Position numbers and translations under genes: made by a program. The notes beneath the pieces were generated by a model. The model made no database searches. It had not been told where the DNA came from and saw only the letters and a program-made list of their open reading frames with translations. A DNA stretch of 36,934 nucleotides. It comes from Methanothrix sp. GTDB lineage: Archaea; Halobacteriota; Methanosarcinia; Methanotrichales; Methanotrichaceae. Positions within the stretch are counted from its first letter, which is position 1, and each line of letters starts with the position of its first letter. Of the stretch, positions 26,156 to 34,148 are shown one piece after another. The stretch is from NCBI GenBank assembly GCA_026394555.1, contig JAPKXZ010000017.1, positions 1 to 36,934 of the forward strand, written 5' to 3'.

Positions 26156-27055
26156 ATGAATCTGGAGTCTCTGGCATCCCAGCTGCGAGGATTTGTAGGC
26201 ATCACTCGCAAAAAGCAGATAGGTAGCCTCATGCAATTCTTTCCCATCGAGTCCGAACGCATCATCGCCTCCTTTGGTGAGGATGCGGCAGTTATTGACG
26301 ACGGAGAGGAGGTCATGCTCCTGGCTGCGGACGGCATCTGGTCCAAGCTCATGCAGGTCGATCCGGAGTGGTCCGGCTACTGTTCCGTTCTGGTCAATGT
26401 GCACGATATCGCGGCCATGGGCGGCTGGCCGGTGGCCATGGTGGATGTGCTCTCCGTGGATGACCCGGAGATTATGGAAAAAGTCCTGCGAGGCATGAAG
26501 ACCGCAATTGAGAAGTTTCATGTGCCCATTATCGGCGGCCACCTGCATCCGGACACGCCTTACAGCGCTCTGGACGTGGCCATCCTTGGCAAGGCCAAGA
26601 AGAGCGGCGTCATTCTGAGCAGCACGGCCAGGGCGGGCGAGGTGGTAGTAGCGGCTGCGGATATGGATGGCAGGGTGCACCCCCGGTTCGCTATAAACTT
26701 CGACTCCACCAGCTTCAAGGACAGCAAGACCCTGCTCATGCAGCTAGGCAGTATGCAGGAGTTGGGCGAGAGGGGGCTGGTCAAGGCGGGCAAGGATATC
26801 AGCAATCCGGGACTGCTGGGGACCCTGGGCATGCTGCTGGAGACAAGCCGGGTGGGCGCCGTGGTGGATGTAGAGGCTATAGCCGTTCCCGCGGGCCTGG
26901 ATCTGGCAAGCTGGCTGAAGATGTATCCGGGAATGGGCTTTGTCGTAACCGCCAAACCTGAGAATGCGCAGGAAAGGAAGCTCGTCATTTTGCAGGGATC
27001 GGAAGAGATAGTCCTTTTCGATCTGGAAAAGGAGTGCGTAACTGGAATTCATTGA
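26156..27055 (+). CDS. methanogenesis marker protein 2 (AIR synthase-like)
   Basis: A 299-aa member of the PurM/SelD/ThiL ATP-binding superfamily, of the subgroup found only in methanogens and relatives. FGEDAAVIDDGEEVMLLAAD gives the N-terminal metal- and phosphate-binding strand, CSVLVNVHDIAAMGG the classic conserved Asn/Asp loop, and IIGGHLHPDT the next motif. The C-terminal lobe has KDISNPGLLGTLGMLLE. PurM-type enzymes phosphorylate amides or small molecules with ATP; the substrate of this family is unknown, with links to methyl-coenzyme M reductase maturation only suggested. It is followed on the same strand by marker 4 (MtxX). The pairing supports both calls. Confidence 0.85.
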   Translation: MNLESLASQLRGFVGITRKKQIGSLMQFFPIESERIIASFGEDAAVIDDGEEVMLLAADGIWSKLMQVDPEWSGYCSVLVNVHDIAAMGGWPVAMVDVLSVDDPEIMEKVLRGMKTAIEKFHVPIIGGHLHPDTPYSALDVAILGKAKKSGVILSSTARAGEVVVAAADMDGRVHPRFAINFDSTSFKDSKTLLMQLGSMQELGERGLVKAGKDISNPGLLGTLGMLLETSRVGAVVDVEAIAVPAGLDLASWLKMYPGMGFVVTAKPENAQERKLVILQGSEEIVLFDLEKECVTGIH

Positions 27056-27115
27056 AAGTCGTCTTCATGTTTAGGGTGGTAGTAGTGATAATTAAACCAA
27101 AGGTTACGGAATTTA

Positions 27116-27150
27116 ACCACAGAGGCAGAGAGCGCACAGAGGACGAACGT
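27116..27150. repeat. second copy of the CACAGAG-type dispersed repeat
   Basis: CCACAGAGGCAGAGAG, then CACAGAGGACGAACG, in the gap between the two methanogenesis marker genes. It matches the run at 12259-12300, including the ACAGAGGACG core and the following GA-rich tail. Confidence 0.6.
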
Positions 27151-27190
27151 ACGGAGAACTACGATTATCCCGGAAACGAGAAGCATTAAT

Positions 27191-27994
27191 ATGGACTCTA
27201 ACTTTGTGCGCTCACTACAGGAAAAGGCCAGAGCCAGGCATGCCCGCATCGGCATTGGCATCTGGAATGCAGATACAGAGCTGATCGCTTCCCTGCAGTC
27301 GGCCACGGAGTATGCCGATCTGCTCCTGGTGGGCGATCCGTGTTGCGACTGCGCTCTGGATTACGTCGCCTGCAAAGAGCCCTGGAAGGAGCTGGTGCGC
27401 CTTTTGGCCGAGGGCGAGATTGATGGTGCGGTGAGGGGAAACCTGCCCGCGGGAAGGACCATGCGGGCCGTTGCAGAGCAGTTTCAGATCCGCGTGCGGC
27501 GTCTGGCCCTGCTGGAGCTGTCCGGCTGGGCCTTCCTGCTGGGGCCGGTGGGCATCGATGAGGGCGAAACTGTGTCGGACCGCCTCGAGCTCTTGCTGGG
27601 TGGAGCGAAATTCCTGCAGGGCATGGGCCTGGTGGCAAAGGGGGCCGTGCTCTCGGGAGGCCGTATGGAGGACATGGGCCGATGCGAGCGCGTGGACCGA
27701 AGCCTGTTGGAAGGAGAACTGATCGCAGCCCGGGCAGAGGAAGCGGGCCTGCAGGCTCGCCACAAAGGGATACTGATCGAGAGCTGCCGGGGAGACGACA
27801 TCGTCATTGCGCCCGATGGCATTTGCGGCAACCTCATCTTCCGAACGCTATTACTATTATGCAAGGCTTCGTCCTATGGCGCGCCGGTGCTGATGGACAA
27901 GGTCTTCGTGGACTCCAGCCGGGCCAGGGGAGGGTTCGACGGGCCGGTGATGCTGGCATGCAGTATGGCGGGGATGAGGGAGAAAAGGGATTAG
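27191..27994 (+). CDS. mtxX: methanogenesis marker protein 4 (MtxX)
   Basis: A 267-aa protein of the MtxX family, which shares its fold with phosphotransacetylases and the PlsX group. The sequence shows ARHARIGIGIWNADTELIAS, DLLLVGDP near residue 45, a central GAVRGNLPAGRTM, VLSGGRMEDMGR near residue 155, and a C-terminal IAPDGICGNLIFRTLLLLC, the phosphate-binding type loop. The family is almost confined to methanogens. Its name comes from proximity to methyltransferase genes; the reaction is not known. It lies 135 bases after marker 2, with a dispersed repeat in the gap, so it may have its own promoter. It is convergent with the next gene. Confidence 0.85.
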   Translation: MDSNFVRSLQEKARARHARIGIGIWNADTELIASLQSATEYADLLLVGDPCCDCALDYVACKEPWKELVRLLAEGEIDGAVRGNLPAGRTMRAVAEQFQIRVRRLALLELSGWAFLLGPVGIDEGETVSDRLELLLGGAKFLQGMGLVAKGAVLSGGRMEDMGRCERVDRSLLEGELIAARAEEAGLQARHKGILIESCRGDDIVIAPDGICGNLIFRTLLLLCKASSYGAPVLMDKVFVDSSRARGGFDGPVMLACSMAGMREKRD

Positions 27995-28041
27995 TATTGC
28001 ACCATTCGCCCCCTTTGCGAGAAGATCAATTCCACTTGATT

Positions 28042-28401
28042 TCATGGCCAATGAACCAGTCCCACCTTTGCCGCTCTCCTGGTGGCATTGCTGACTCCTG
28101 CTTTGGGATCAGCGTTCCTGAAGTTATTGATGCTCGTAGTAAACATGTCCGACATCAAGCCACCTGGATTCTTTTTGAATGCAGTGTTCTCAAATATAAC
28201 AGGATTCAAGTTGGATAGATCGATAGCGAGCGGATTTCCCCAAACATATCCCGGGTCCATAGGATTTATTATGGTCCGGTTGATCGATTCGTTGACGACA
28301 TCACGATTAGGATTTATCGTGTCCGAAGGTGATTCCGCAAGAACAGGAGCTATCAAGGCCATCAAAACGGCTGCAATTACTGCTTTTCTCGAATATTTCA
28401 T
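28042..28401 (-). CDS. small secreted protein of unknown family
   Basis: A 119-aa exported protein with signal peptide KYSRKAVIAAVLMALIAPVLA, cleaved before ESPSD. The mature chain of about 97 residues is Asn- and Pro-rich (NRTIINPMDPGYVWGNPLAI), has two or three N-glycosylation sequons, and ends in a basic segment. AGGAGG lies eight bases before the ATG, and AGTATATAA at 28488-28499 on the minus strand serves as TATA box. The expression signals are therefore good although the family is not recognised. It is convergent with mtxX. Confidence 0.7.
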   Translation of the reverse strand: MKYSRKAVIAAVLMALIAPVLAESPSDTINPNRDVVNESINRTIINPMDPGYVWGNPLAIDLSNLNPVIFENTAFKKNPGGLMSDMFTTSINNFRNADPKAGVSNATRRAAKVGLVHWP

Positions 28402-28487
28402 ATAACGCCTCCTAGATGTGCATTTCTTCTTTCAAAACACTGAAAAGCCGCCCACTCTACGGCAGATGACGATATTAACTATGGCAG

Positions 28488-28499
28488 ATTATATACTTT
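28488..28499 (-). promoter_or_regulatory. archaeal TATA box for the small secreted gene
   Basis: On the minus strand AAGTATATAATC lies about 90 bases before the ATG at 28401. It predicts a leader of about 60 nt that includes the AGGAGG ribosome site at 28409-28414. Confidence 0.55.
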
Positions 28500-28544
28500 G
28501 CGGCGTTATAACGGACTGACTAAAATTAAAATAATTAAATAATA

Positions 28545-29912
28545 CTATCCTGCATATTCATAATGCCTGTATCCCTGATGATCAATCCTTACCAGGGCAA
28601 ACTCGCCCCTAGGCGGCAGCACGCTCTTTTCCTTCTTCCCTTCGTGAAGCCTCTCATAATCCTGCAAAGATATCTGCCTTCTCTCCTCCAGCCTCTGCAG
28701 CAGACCTCTCAAGGGCACAGATGCGACCTTTGGCTGGGCTAGGGCCGAGAAGAAGAGGGCCGAGCATCCGCTGCCGTAAGCTCCGAAGCACAACCGTTCT
28801 TTGGCATGGATCTTCTGCATCTCCAGAAGGCTGGCCAGGCCCAGATAGATCGATCCGGTATAGATGTTTCCCACCTGGCGGGAGAGCGTGGCCGTATCAC
28901 TGACTTTGGCCTGGTAGGCTTTCAGGAATTGCTTTGACTTTGCGAAGCGCCGGGCATAGTCCGCCTCTGCCGCTTGATACTTTTCGGGATCATCATACTC
29001 CAAGGCTTTCGGCTCTCGTCCCAACTCTTGCTCGATCTCCAAGCTTTTGCGGCTTTCTCTCCAGTCATGCCTGAAGACGGCAGCAGAAGCGTATTCGACC
29101 ATTCGGGGATAGGGAATATGAAAGAGAAGATGATCTACGAAATCGGTAACGCACTCGCCTTTTTCGGGCGCTATTACCTTCAATCGCTTCGCCTTGGCGG
29201 CAAATGAATCGAAGGCTCCTCGCATGGCATCCAGATAGCACTGATTGCTGTGCTTTCCGTTTACGACGGCAGTTGTGCAGCCCATGGGCCGGAAGAAGTC
29301 GTTCTCGTCCCTGGTGAAGGTGCCGTAGATCTGCTCCAGGGCCAGCAACCGGGGATTCTTTTTCACCAGCAGGGCCACGCTGCCCGCTCCCTGCGTGTAC
29401 TCGCCAGCGGAGGCCAGCGGGTACTTGGCCACATCCGAGGCGATGACAATGCCCACCTTGCCTTCTTCTTCTTCTTCCGCAGCAGCCCAGTAGCTGAGGC
29501 TCTCCAGGGCAAAGGTTGTGCCGATGCAGGCTGCCTTAAACTCAACCGTACTGCATTCTTGAAAAGAGCCCTTTCCGTAGATCTGCTCCAGCATGCCGAT
29601 GACGTAGGTCCCCAGGGCCTTGGCCTCGTCCAGGGCCGACTCTGTTCCCACATAGATTTTGCCGATATCTTCCGGACGAAGGCCCGTTCGCCTCATCAGA
29701 TCCAAGAGAGACATGGCCGCCATGGTGGCTGCATCCTCATGCACATCGGGAACGGCCATGCGTTCGATGCCGATACCCTTAATCAGCTTGCATGGATCAA
29801 TGCCTCGGTTATTGGAGAACTCTCCCGCCAGGGGAAGAAAGAGCCTGGGCACATAAACGGATAGATCATCGATTCCCACAGCCTTGTCTTCAGGCACATT
29901 CTTTGTAGGCAT
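28545..29912 (-). CDS. mvaS: hydroxymethylglutaryl-CoA synthase, long bacterial/haloarchaeal-type
   Basis: A 455-aa thiolase-fold enzyme that joins acetyl-CoA and acetoacetyl-CoA to give HMG-CoA, the entry to the mevalonate pathway for archaeal lipids. Catalytic residues are E91 (VGTESALDE), C129 (EFKAACIGTT) and H265 (FHIPYPR). Other conserved parts are GEYTQGAGSVALL and YGSGCSALFF. Most methanogens have a shorter form of about 350 aa; this longer protein resembles the haloarchaeal, bacterial and eukaryal branch. A GAA run encodes a short poly-Glu insert near residue 147. The frame is open to a GTG at 29951, but the ATG at 29912 with GGGAG 10 bases upstream is preferred. It is divergent from dodecin. 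Confidence 0.9.
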   Translation of the reverse strand: MPTKNVPEDKAVGIDDLSVYVPRLFLPLAGEFSNNRGIDPCKLIKGIGIERMAVPDVHEDAATMAAMSLLDLMRRTGLRPEDIGKIYVGTESALDEAKALGTYVIGMLEQIYGKGSFQECSTVEFKAACIGTTFALESLSYWAAAEEEEEGKVGIVIASDVAKYPLASAGEYTQGAGSVALLVKKNPRLLALEQIYGTFTRDENDFFRPMGCTTAVVNGKHSNQCYLDAMRGAFDSFAAKAKRLKVIAPEKGECVTDFVDHLLFHIPYPRMVEYASAAVFRHDWRESRKSLEIEQELGREPKALEYDDPEKYQAAEADYARRFAKSKQFLKAYQAKVSDTATLSRQVGNIYTGSIYLGLASLLEMQKIHAKERLCFGAYGSGCSALFFSALAQPKVASVPLRGLLQRLEERRQISLQDYERLHEGKKEKSVLPPRGEFALVRIDHQGYRHYEYAG

Positions 29913-30005
29913 GTCTTCAATACTCCCGCTCAAGATTTGGCATATCCTCACTGCTGGCTCATGCGTGGCTGGATATTATTTCAGGTTTTTGCTTACCTCC
30001 AGAGG

Positions 30006-30014
30006 AAAATATAT
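30006..30014 (+). promoter_or_regulatory. TATA box for dodecin
   Basis: AAAATATAT preceded by a GAGG BRE-like stretch, about 55 bases before the dodecin ATG. TAGGAGTGAT just before the ATG is the ribosome site. Confidence 0.5.
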
Positions 30015-30063
30015 CAATGAGAAACGCCAGACTATGATCTAGAATTTTAGGAGTGATGGATAT

Positions 30064-30282
30064 ATGACAGACGGAGATGTATACAAAATAATAGAACTGG
30101 TCGGAACTTCCAAAACGAGCTGGGAAGAAGCAGTTAAGACCGTTGTTGACAGGGCTACCAAAAGCCTGAGAGACCTTCGCATCGCTGAGGTCAAGGAGCT
30201 GGATGTCCGGCTGGAGAATGGAAAGATCGCGGAGTACAGGGCCAAGGTAAGGCTCTCCTTCAAGTACGAGGGAGAAGATTAG
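30064..30282 (+). CDS. dodecin, flavin-binding storage protein
   Basis: A 72-aa protein of the dodecin family. It assembles as a hollow dodecamer that stores or buffers flavins (riboflavin, FMN or FAD) or CoA in the cytoplasm. The sequence shows YKIIELVGTSKTSWEEAVK, the signature helix ending in Trp, then RDLRIAEVKELDVRLENGKI and a final YRAKVRLSFKYE strand. The length is normal. It has its own TATA box and ribosome site and a strong downstream hairpin, so it is a single-gene unit, divergent from HMG-CoA synthase. Confidence 0.93.
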   Translation: MTDGDVYKIIELVGTSKTSWEEAVKTVVDRATKSLRDLRIAEVKELDVRLENGKIAEYRAKVRLSFKYEGED

Positions 30283-30295
30283 ATCTAAGCCCATA

Positions 30296-30317
30296 ACTAT
30301 TTTTGCACAAAAATAGT
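30296..30317. terminator. bidirectional hairpin terminator
   Basis: ACTATTTTT (30296-30304) and AAAAATAGT (30309-30317) form a perfect nine-pair stem with a GCAC loop. It lies between convergent genes (dodecin and glutaminyl cyclase) and has T-runs on both strands. Confidence 0.7.
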
Positions 30318-30338
30318 GTTTCCTGCTGAATTTGCCGT

Positions 30339-31166
30339 CTAATCGCTGCCGGCTTCAGGCACCAGCTTGATCTCGAAGAGCTTAGGCCACAACTTTCCCG
30401 TCACAAACAGCCTATCTTCTAACGCATCGTAGGCAATGCCGTTTAGCACATCCACAATACTTCCCTGAATATCGCGTTCTTGCAAGATTCCTTGCATATT
30501 TATTTTGCCTTTCACCTCGCCGCTCTCGGGAGATATTATCACTATCCAGTTTGTAGGCCAGACATTGGCATAGATCTGCCCTTTGATATACTCCAGCTCA
30601 TTTAGGCCCTTAAGCGGCGTGCCGTTGGCTGTGACCAATATCCGCCCCTTTTCCGCAAAGCTCTCAGGATCAAGAATATGCAGGATGTCTGTGCCATCGC
30701 TCATGATCAGGCTCTTGTTGTCGGAGGTTATGCCCCAGCCCTCTGTCGGGTAGCTGAAGTTGCCGATCTCTGTCAAATTCTCTTTGCCATAGACCAGGCC
30801 CCGGCCCGACTGCCAGGTGAGCTGAATGATCCGGTCTTTCCAGAGGGCTACGCCTTCCCCAAATAAGGTGCTCAAGAGGTGCGTCTGATCTAGAACGCGG
30901 CCCGTTTCCAGATCGACGCGGCGCAGCGTTGATCGCCCGTACAGCCCCGTTCCCTCGTAAAGCACTCCTTCGTTATATACCAGGCCTTGAGTGAATGCTA
31001 GGCTGCTGTGAGGATAGGTATTGACGATTTGGTAGCCAAGGACCGGTATAGAGTCCGTCTCGACAAAATGAGAGCTGCCCTGCGCGGCAGAGAGCAAAGC
31101 TGCTAAGAGCAGAACAGCCGGGAAGGCCAGGAGAACGAATCGTGATGAGCAGGATCTTTTTATCAT
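30339..31166 (-). CDS. secreted glutaminyl-peptide cyclotransferase, plant/bacterial type
   Basis: A 275-aa exported enzyme of the five-bladed beta-propeller glutaminyl cyclase family, which converts N-terminal Gln to pyroglutamate. The signal peptide is visible (FVLLAFPAVLLLAALLSA). Family motifs follow in order: TYPHSSLAFTQGLVY, LYEGTGLYGRSTLRRVDL, FGEGVALWKD, YPTEGWGITSD with MSDGTDIL, LNELEYIKGQIYANVWPTN, and LNGIAYDALEDRLFVTGK. The length matches the soluble enzyme. N-terminal cyclisation would protect secreted proteins from aminopeptidases. The ATG at 31166 gives a proper signal sequence. Upstream lies a dead AlbA_2-like fragment on the other strand. Confidence 0.87.
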   Translation of the reverse strand: MIKRSCSSRFVLLAFPAVLLLAALLSAAQGSSHFVETDSIPVLGYQIVNTYPHSSLAFTQGLVYNEGVLYEGTGLYGRSTLRRVDLETGRVLDQTHLLSTLFGEGVALWKDRIIQLTWQSGRGLVYGKENLTEIGNFSYPTEGWGITSDNKSLIMSDGTDILHILDPESFAEKGRILVTANGTPLKGLNELEYIKGQIYANVWPTNWIVIISPESGEVKGKINMQGILQERDIQGSIVDVLNGIAYDALEDRLFVTGKLWPKLFEIKLVPEAGSD

Positions 31167-31201
31167 GGAATCAGAAAGGCCTATTGGCCTCTGGCTTTAA
31201 A

Positions 31202-31377
31202 AATTTTCCGCTATTGATCAGGGATTTAGAATCGGACTCGATCGAGAGAAAAGAATCCATTTCCGATCCGGATCGCATAAGTCAAGCCATTTGTGCCTTT
31301 GCCAACGATCTTCATCCCGTTCTCTTTGCCACGATCAAAGACCTTGATATTGATCTAAGGCAGAATCAATTCCAAAG
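31202..31377 (+). pseudogene. AlbA_2/Schlafen-type domain fragment
   Basis: The plus strand reads NFPLLIRDLESDSIERKESI and then DRISQAICAFAND, followed by LFATIKDLDIDL. This matches the start of the AlbA_2 (AAA_4) domain found in many regulators, where E-x-EFKES, a helix ending in ICAFAN and a GVKDxG strand occur in that order. The usual GG after AFAN is lost, no start signal is seen, and the fragment ends against the MFS gene coming from the other side. It is a decayed N-terminal piece. Confidence 0.5.
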
Positions 31378-31378
31378 G

Positions 31379-32785
31379 TCAACGCACCCTATTTCTGATC
31401 ATCAAGGAAATGACCAGGGCCATCACAGAGGCCACAATTCCCAGCATAGCAGCGTGGTGAAAGCCCAAGGCGATTATCTGGGAAGATGCGTGATGTACAG
31501 AGGCATCGCCCTGGGTCGTAGCGCTGAAAACAGTCTCGAATAGGGCAATCCCTAATATCACTCCCATGTCCCTGAAGGTCATCATAATGCTTGAAGCCAG
31601 TCCTTGCTCACGGGGACACTGGCCCAGTACTATGCTGAGTGTGGGTGGGGCAAACATACCGTAGCCTATTCCCATGAGTACAAGCGCAAAGGGAAGGACG
31701 ATCTTCTGGGAACCGCTTGCGTCCACGTCCAGGAAGAAGAATAGAAGGAAGGCGAGGAGGGTGCTGGCGGAGGCAGCCAGGCAGGCAAGTCCTGGACCTT
31801 TGCGGTCATTTATGGCTCCTCCGATTGGCGCCGATACTGCTGCAGCAATTGATGCGATCATCAAGAATAAGCTAGCGACAACGGTCGGGAATCCCAGACC
31901 CAGCTCCATATAAAAAGGCAGAACAAATAGGGCTCCCGCAAAGGCCAGCAGCATTAGCAGAGCCCCTAGGTTAGGCAGTACGAAGTTTAGATTTTTGAAA
32001 AGATTCAGGTCAACTAAAGGTTTTGGATATCGCCTCTCTCTTATGAGAAATCCAATGGCGCAAAGAACGGCGAGAGAAAAAGATCCCACTATCGGGTTAG
32101 ATTCCCAACCAATCTGTGTCCCTTGGTTCAGACCGTAGATAACCAGGGCCAGGCAAGCGAAGATCAGGCTTGCCCCGAGAAAGTCGAAGCTACCTTTGAT
32201 GCGGGGTAGATCCTTGGGTAATACCTTATAGCCGATGAGTGCGGCCACAATACCTATTGGAGCGTTCACCAAAAATATCCACCGCCATCCAAGGTAAACT
32301 GTGAGAAAACCGCCAATGACGGGACCTAGCGCCAGGCCAATTGAGGCGGAGGTTATTACGTATCCTAGAGCTCTGCCTCTAATTGTCGTGGGAAGAAATG
32401 CTGAAATCATAGCCGGACCTACGGCTACTATTATTCCCCCACCTATTCCCTGAAGGACGCGAAAGAAGATTATCTCAGCAATCCCAGGGGCCAGAGCACA
32501 GAGAAATGAGCCGGTAGCGAAGATCAAGATCCCCCACAGGAAGATCTTTCGAAAACCCAGCAGGTCTCCCAGCCTGCCGAAGGCCAGAAGAAGGCTGGTT
32601 ACAGTAAGAAAATAGGAAAGGATTATCCAGGATACCTCTCCCGTACCTACATCGAAGTACCGGGAGATGGTAGGCAAGGAGATATTGACTATTGTTGTGT
32701 CCAGGGTGGCCATAAAGATTGATAAACAGACGACTAAAAGGATGAGCGGAAAGGATTTCTCCGGGGTGCGGGTATCGATGATCAT
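31379..32785 (-). CDS. MFS exporter, DHA2 (EmrB/QacA) 14-helix family
   Basis: A 468-aa inner-membrane drug/H+ antiporter-type protein. Hallmarks are the DHA2 start FMATLDTTIVNISLPTI, motif A as GRLGDLLGFRKIF, FFRVLQGIGGGIIVAVGPA, and motif C as LGPVIGGFLTVYLGWRWIF. About 14 hydrophobic helices are visible. The frame extends to 32878, but that part overlaps the preceding gene; the ATG at 32785 lies 10 bases after the stop of the formyltransferase, so the two form an operon. The exporter may carry the product of that enzyme. The substrate is unknown. Confidence 0.9.
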   Translation of the reverse strand: MIIDTRTPEKSFPLILLVVCLSIFMATLDTTIVNISLPTISRYFDVGTGEVSWIILSYFLTVTSLLLAFGRLGDLLGFRKIFLWGILIFATGSFLCALAPGIAEIIFFRVLQGIGGGIIVAVGPAMISAFLPTTIRGRALGYVITSASIGLALGPVIGGFLTVYLGWRWIFLVNAPIGIVAALIGYKVLPKDLPRIKGSFDFLGASLIFACLALVIYGLNQGTQIGWESNPIVGSFSLAVLCAIGFLIRERRYPKPLVDLNLFKNLNFVLPNLGALLMLLAFAGALFVLPFYMELGLGFPTVVASLFLMIASIAAAVSAPIGGAINDRKGPGLACLAASASTLLAFLLFFFLDVDASGSQKIVLPFALVLMGIGYGMFAPPTLSIVLGQCPREQGLASSIMMTFRDMGVILGIALFETVFSATTQGDASVHHASSQIIALGFHHAAMLGIVASVMALVISLMIRNRVR

Positions 32786-32795
32786 GGCACTGTTT

Positions 32796-33758
32796 TCAGG
32801 ACGGCATGCGATTTGGATCAATGACAAATTCAACCTCTCCGTCAAGAAGAGGCAGCTCTGCCTGGGGGATGTCCTCATCTATTGGTTGCATCAGCTTATC
32901 TTTGTATTCCTGAGGGAACAGATCTTCGAAGTTCAATCCTTCTAAGCAGCCCGATTCTCCTCGATCCCACTTGCACACTAATTCCGATACCATACAGGCT
33001 GCCATGCGATCAATGGGAACCAGCATCTTGTCATTGATGACTAAAACATCGTTTGTAATTCCTCCATTCTTGAGCCGGACGTTTATGGGCGGAGACTGTC
33101 CGACTACAGGTCCCGCGTCCACTTCCTTGGTGACCCTGTGAACTGTGACCTTGGAGCACTCGGCCTGCCTGGCAATCAGATCTTCATAGGGCTTTGGACC
33201 TGCCCCGTGATGAGAGACCAGATCGGCAGGATGGAAGTTGTATATGCCGAATGCCGGATAGTCGGTTATAGGCTGGTCCAAGATCTGCCCGAAGACGCAT
33301 ACTAAAATAGCTTGAGGATTGCATCCGGCCAGCAGCTTCCGGAAGGATTCTGTCTTCACATCTCCGGTGAAACATGGAATGCCAAAAGCCAATGCCGATT
33401 CGATCATAACCCTCTCAAGCTGCACCTTTTTCTTCATGTCGAAGAGCCGCCAGATCCTCTTCTCTGCAGATATCCTGGCCTTGAGATTAGCGGGATCGTC
33501 TGTGACCAATCCCACGATGTTGATCTTCCCCGGATTTCTCCTCTCCAGCTCTTTTAGCGTTTCTAGAAGGAGATAACCGAGGAGGAAGCTGGCAAAAACC
33601 AGGATCCTAAAACCCTCCTTTGCCTTCCCCGTACTTTCGTCTGGGGCCGGCAATATCAATTCTCCCCAGCTTGAATCTTTGAAGGATATGATCTTCCTGC
33701 CCGGATTATCCAAAAAAAGCTCCTGATTGATCAGCTTCTCATCATCCAGATTTGCCAT
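32796..33758 (-). CDS. formyltransferase-family enzyme, substrate unknown
   Basis: A 320-aa protein with a Rossmann-like formyltransferase domain (Fmt/GART/ArnA class). After an extra N-terminal segment of about 50 residues, the domain begins FRILVFASFLLGYLLLETL. The active site appears as NFHPADLVSHHGAGP (Asn and His) and KEVDAGPVVGQSPP (Asp), the N-H-D triad of N10-formyl-tetrahydrofolate-dependent enzymes. It is too divergent for a standard methionyl-tRNA formyltransferase, which archaea lack anyway, and resembles enzymes that formylate amino sugars or small amines. The carrier in a methanogen might be a tetrahydromethanopterin or folate derivative. It is directly followed by the MFS exporter at 10 bases. 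Confidence 0.8.
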   Translation of the reverse strand: MANLDDEKLINQELFLDNPGRKIISFKDSSWGELILPAPDESTGKAKEGFRILVFASFLLGYLLLETLKELERRNPGKINIVGLVTDDPANLKARISAEKRIWRLFDMKKKVQLERVMIESALAFGIPCFTGDVKTESFRKLLAGCNPQAILVCVFGQILDQPITDYPAFGIYNFHPADLVSHHGAGPKPYEDLIARQAECSKVTVHRVTKEVDAGPVVGQSPPINVRLKNGGITNDVLVINDKMLVPIDRMAACMVSELVCKWDRGESGCLEGLNFEDLFPQEYKDKLMQPIDEDIPQAELPLLDGEVEFVIDPNRMPS

Positions 33759-33849
33759 GTATTATCGTTTACGTTTCCATCATATATCTATTTGCGCAAA
33801 GATGCGAAGTATCTGGACCATCCATATGATTATTCTGCGTATTATATAA

Positions 33850-34148
33850 TTAAGTGGGGATCGGGTTCAATGTGGCATTTATTGATGTATTAAGTTGCGT
33901 CACATCATGGCCACGAAGGAAAGATACCTCATCGTCCTTAACCTTCATAGCCTCTTTCAGCTTTTCCGACCAATCCTAGCCGTGGCCAGCTCCTCCCTCG
34001 AACTCGAAGCCAGCCATGGCCCGATTGGCATGCTCACTCTCGGCCTGTAGCTTATCTGCCTTCGCCTCGTGCTTACGGTGGCCTTCGTCCCTGGCCTTCT
34101 CCTATTCTTCCCAGGTTATGGAAGATGATTGGGAAGCGTTCAGACTTA
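33850..34148 (-). pseudogene. coiled-coil protein pseudogene with two in-frame stops
   Basis: One minus-strand frame reads SLNASQSSSITWEE, TAG, EKARDEGHRKHEAKADKLQA and on to AMAGFEFEGGAGHG, TAG, DWSEKLKEAMKVKDDEVSFL and a final stop after NPIPT. The charged heptad-like pattern is typical of a coiled coil, and the family resembles regulators ending in an EVxFLRxH segment. Two stops inside an otherwise uniform frame mark it as dead. The rest of the gap at 33759-33849 is AT-rich promoter-like DNA for the formyltransferase. Confidence 0.6.

Noticed and set aside
31142-31543. Complete 133-codon plus-strand gene between glutaminyl cyclase and the MFS exporter
   Set aside because: Only 31202-31377 resembles a domain; the frame starts inside the glutaminyl cyclase gene and ends antisense to the exporter.
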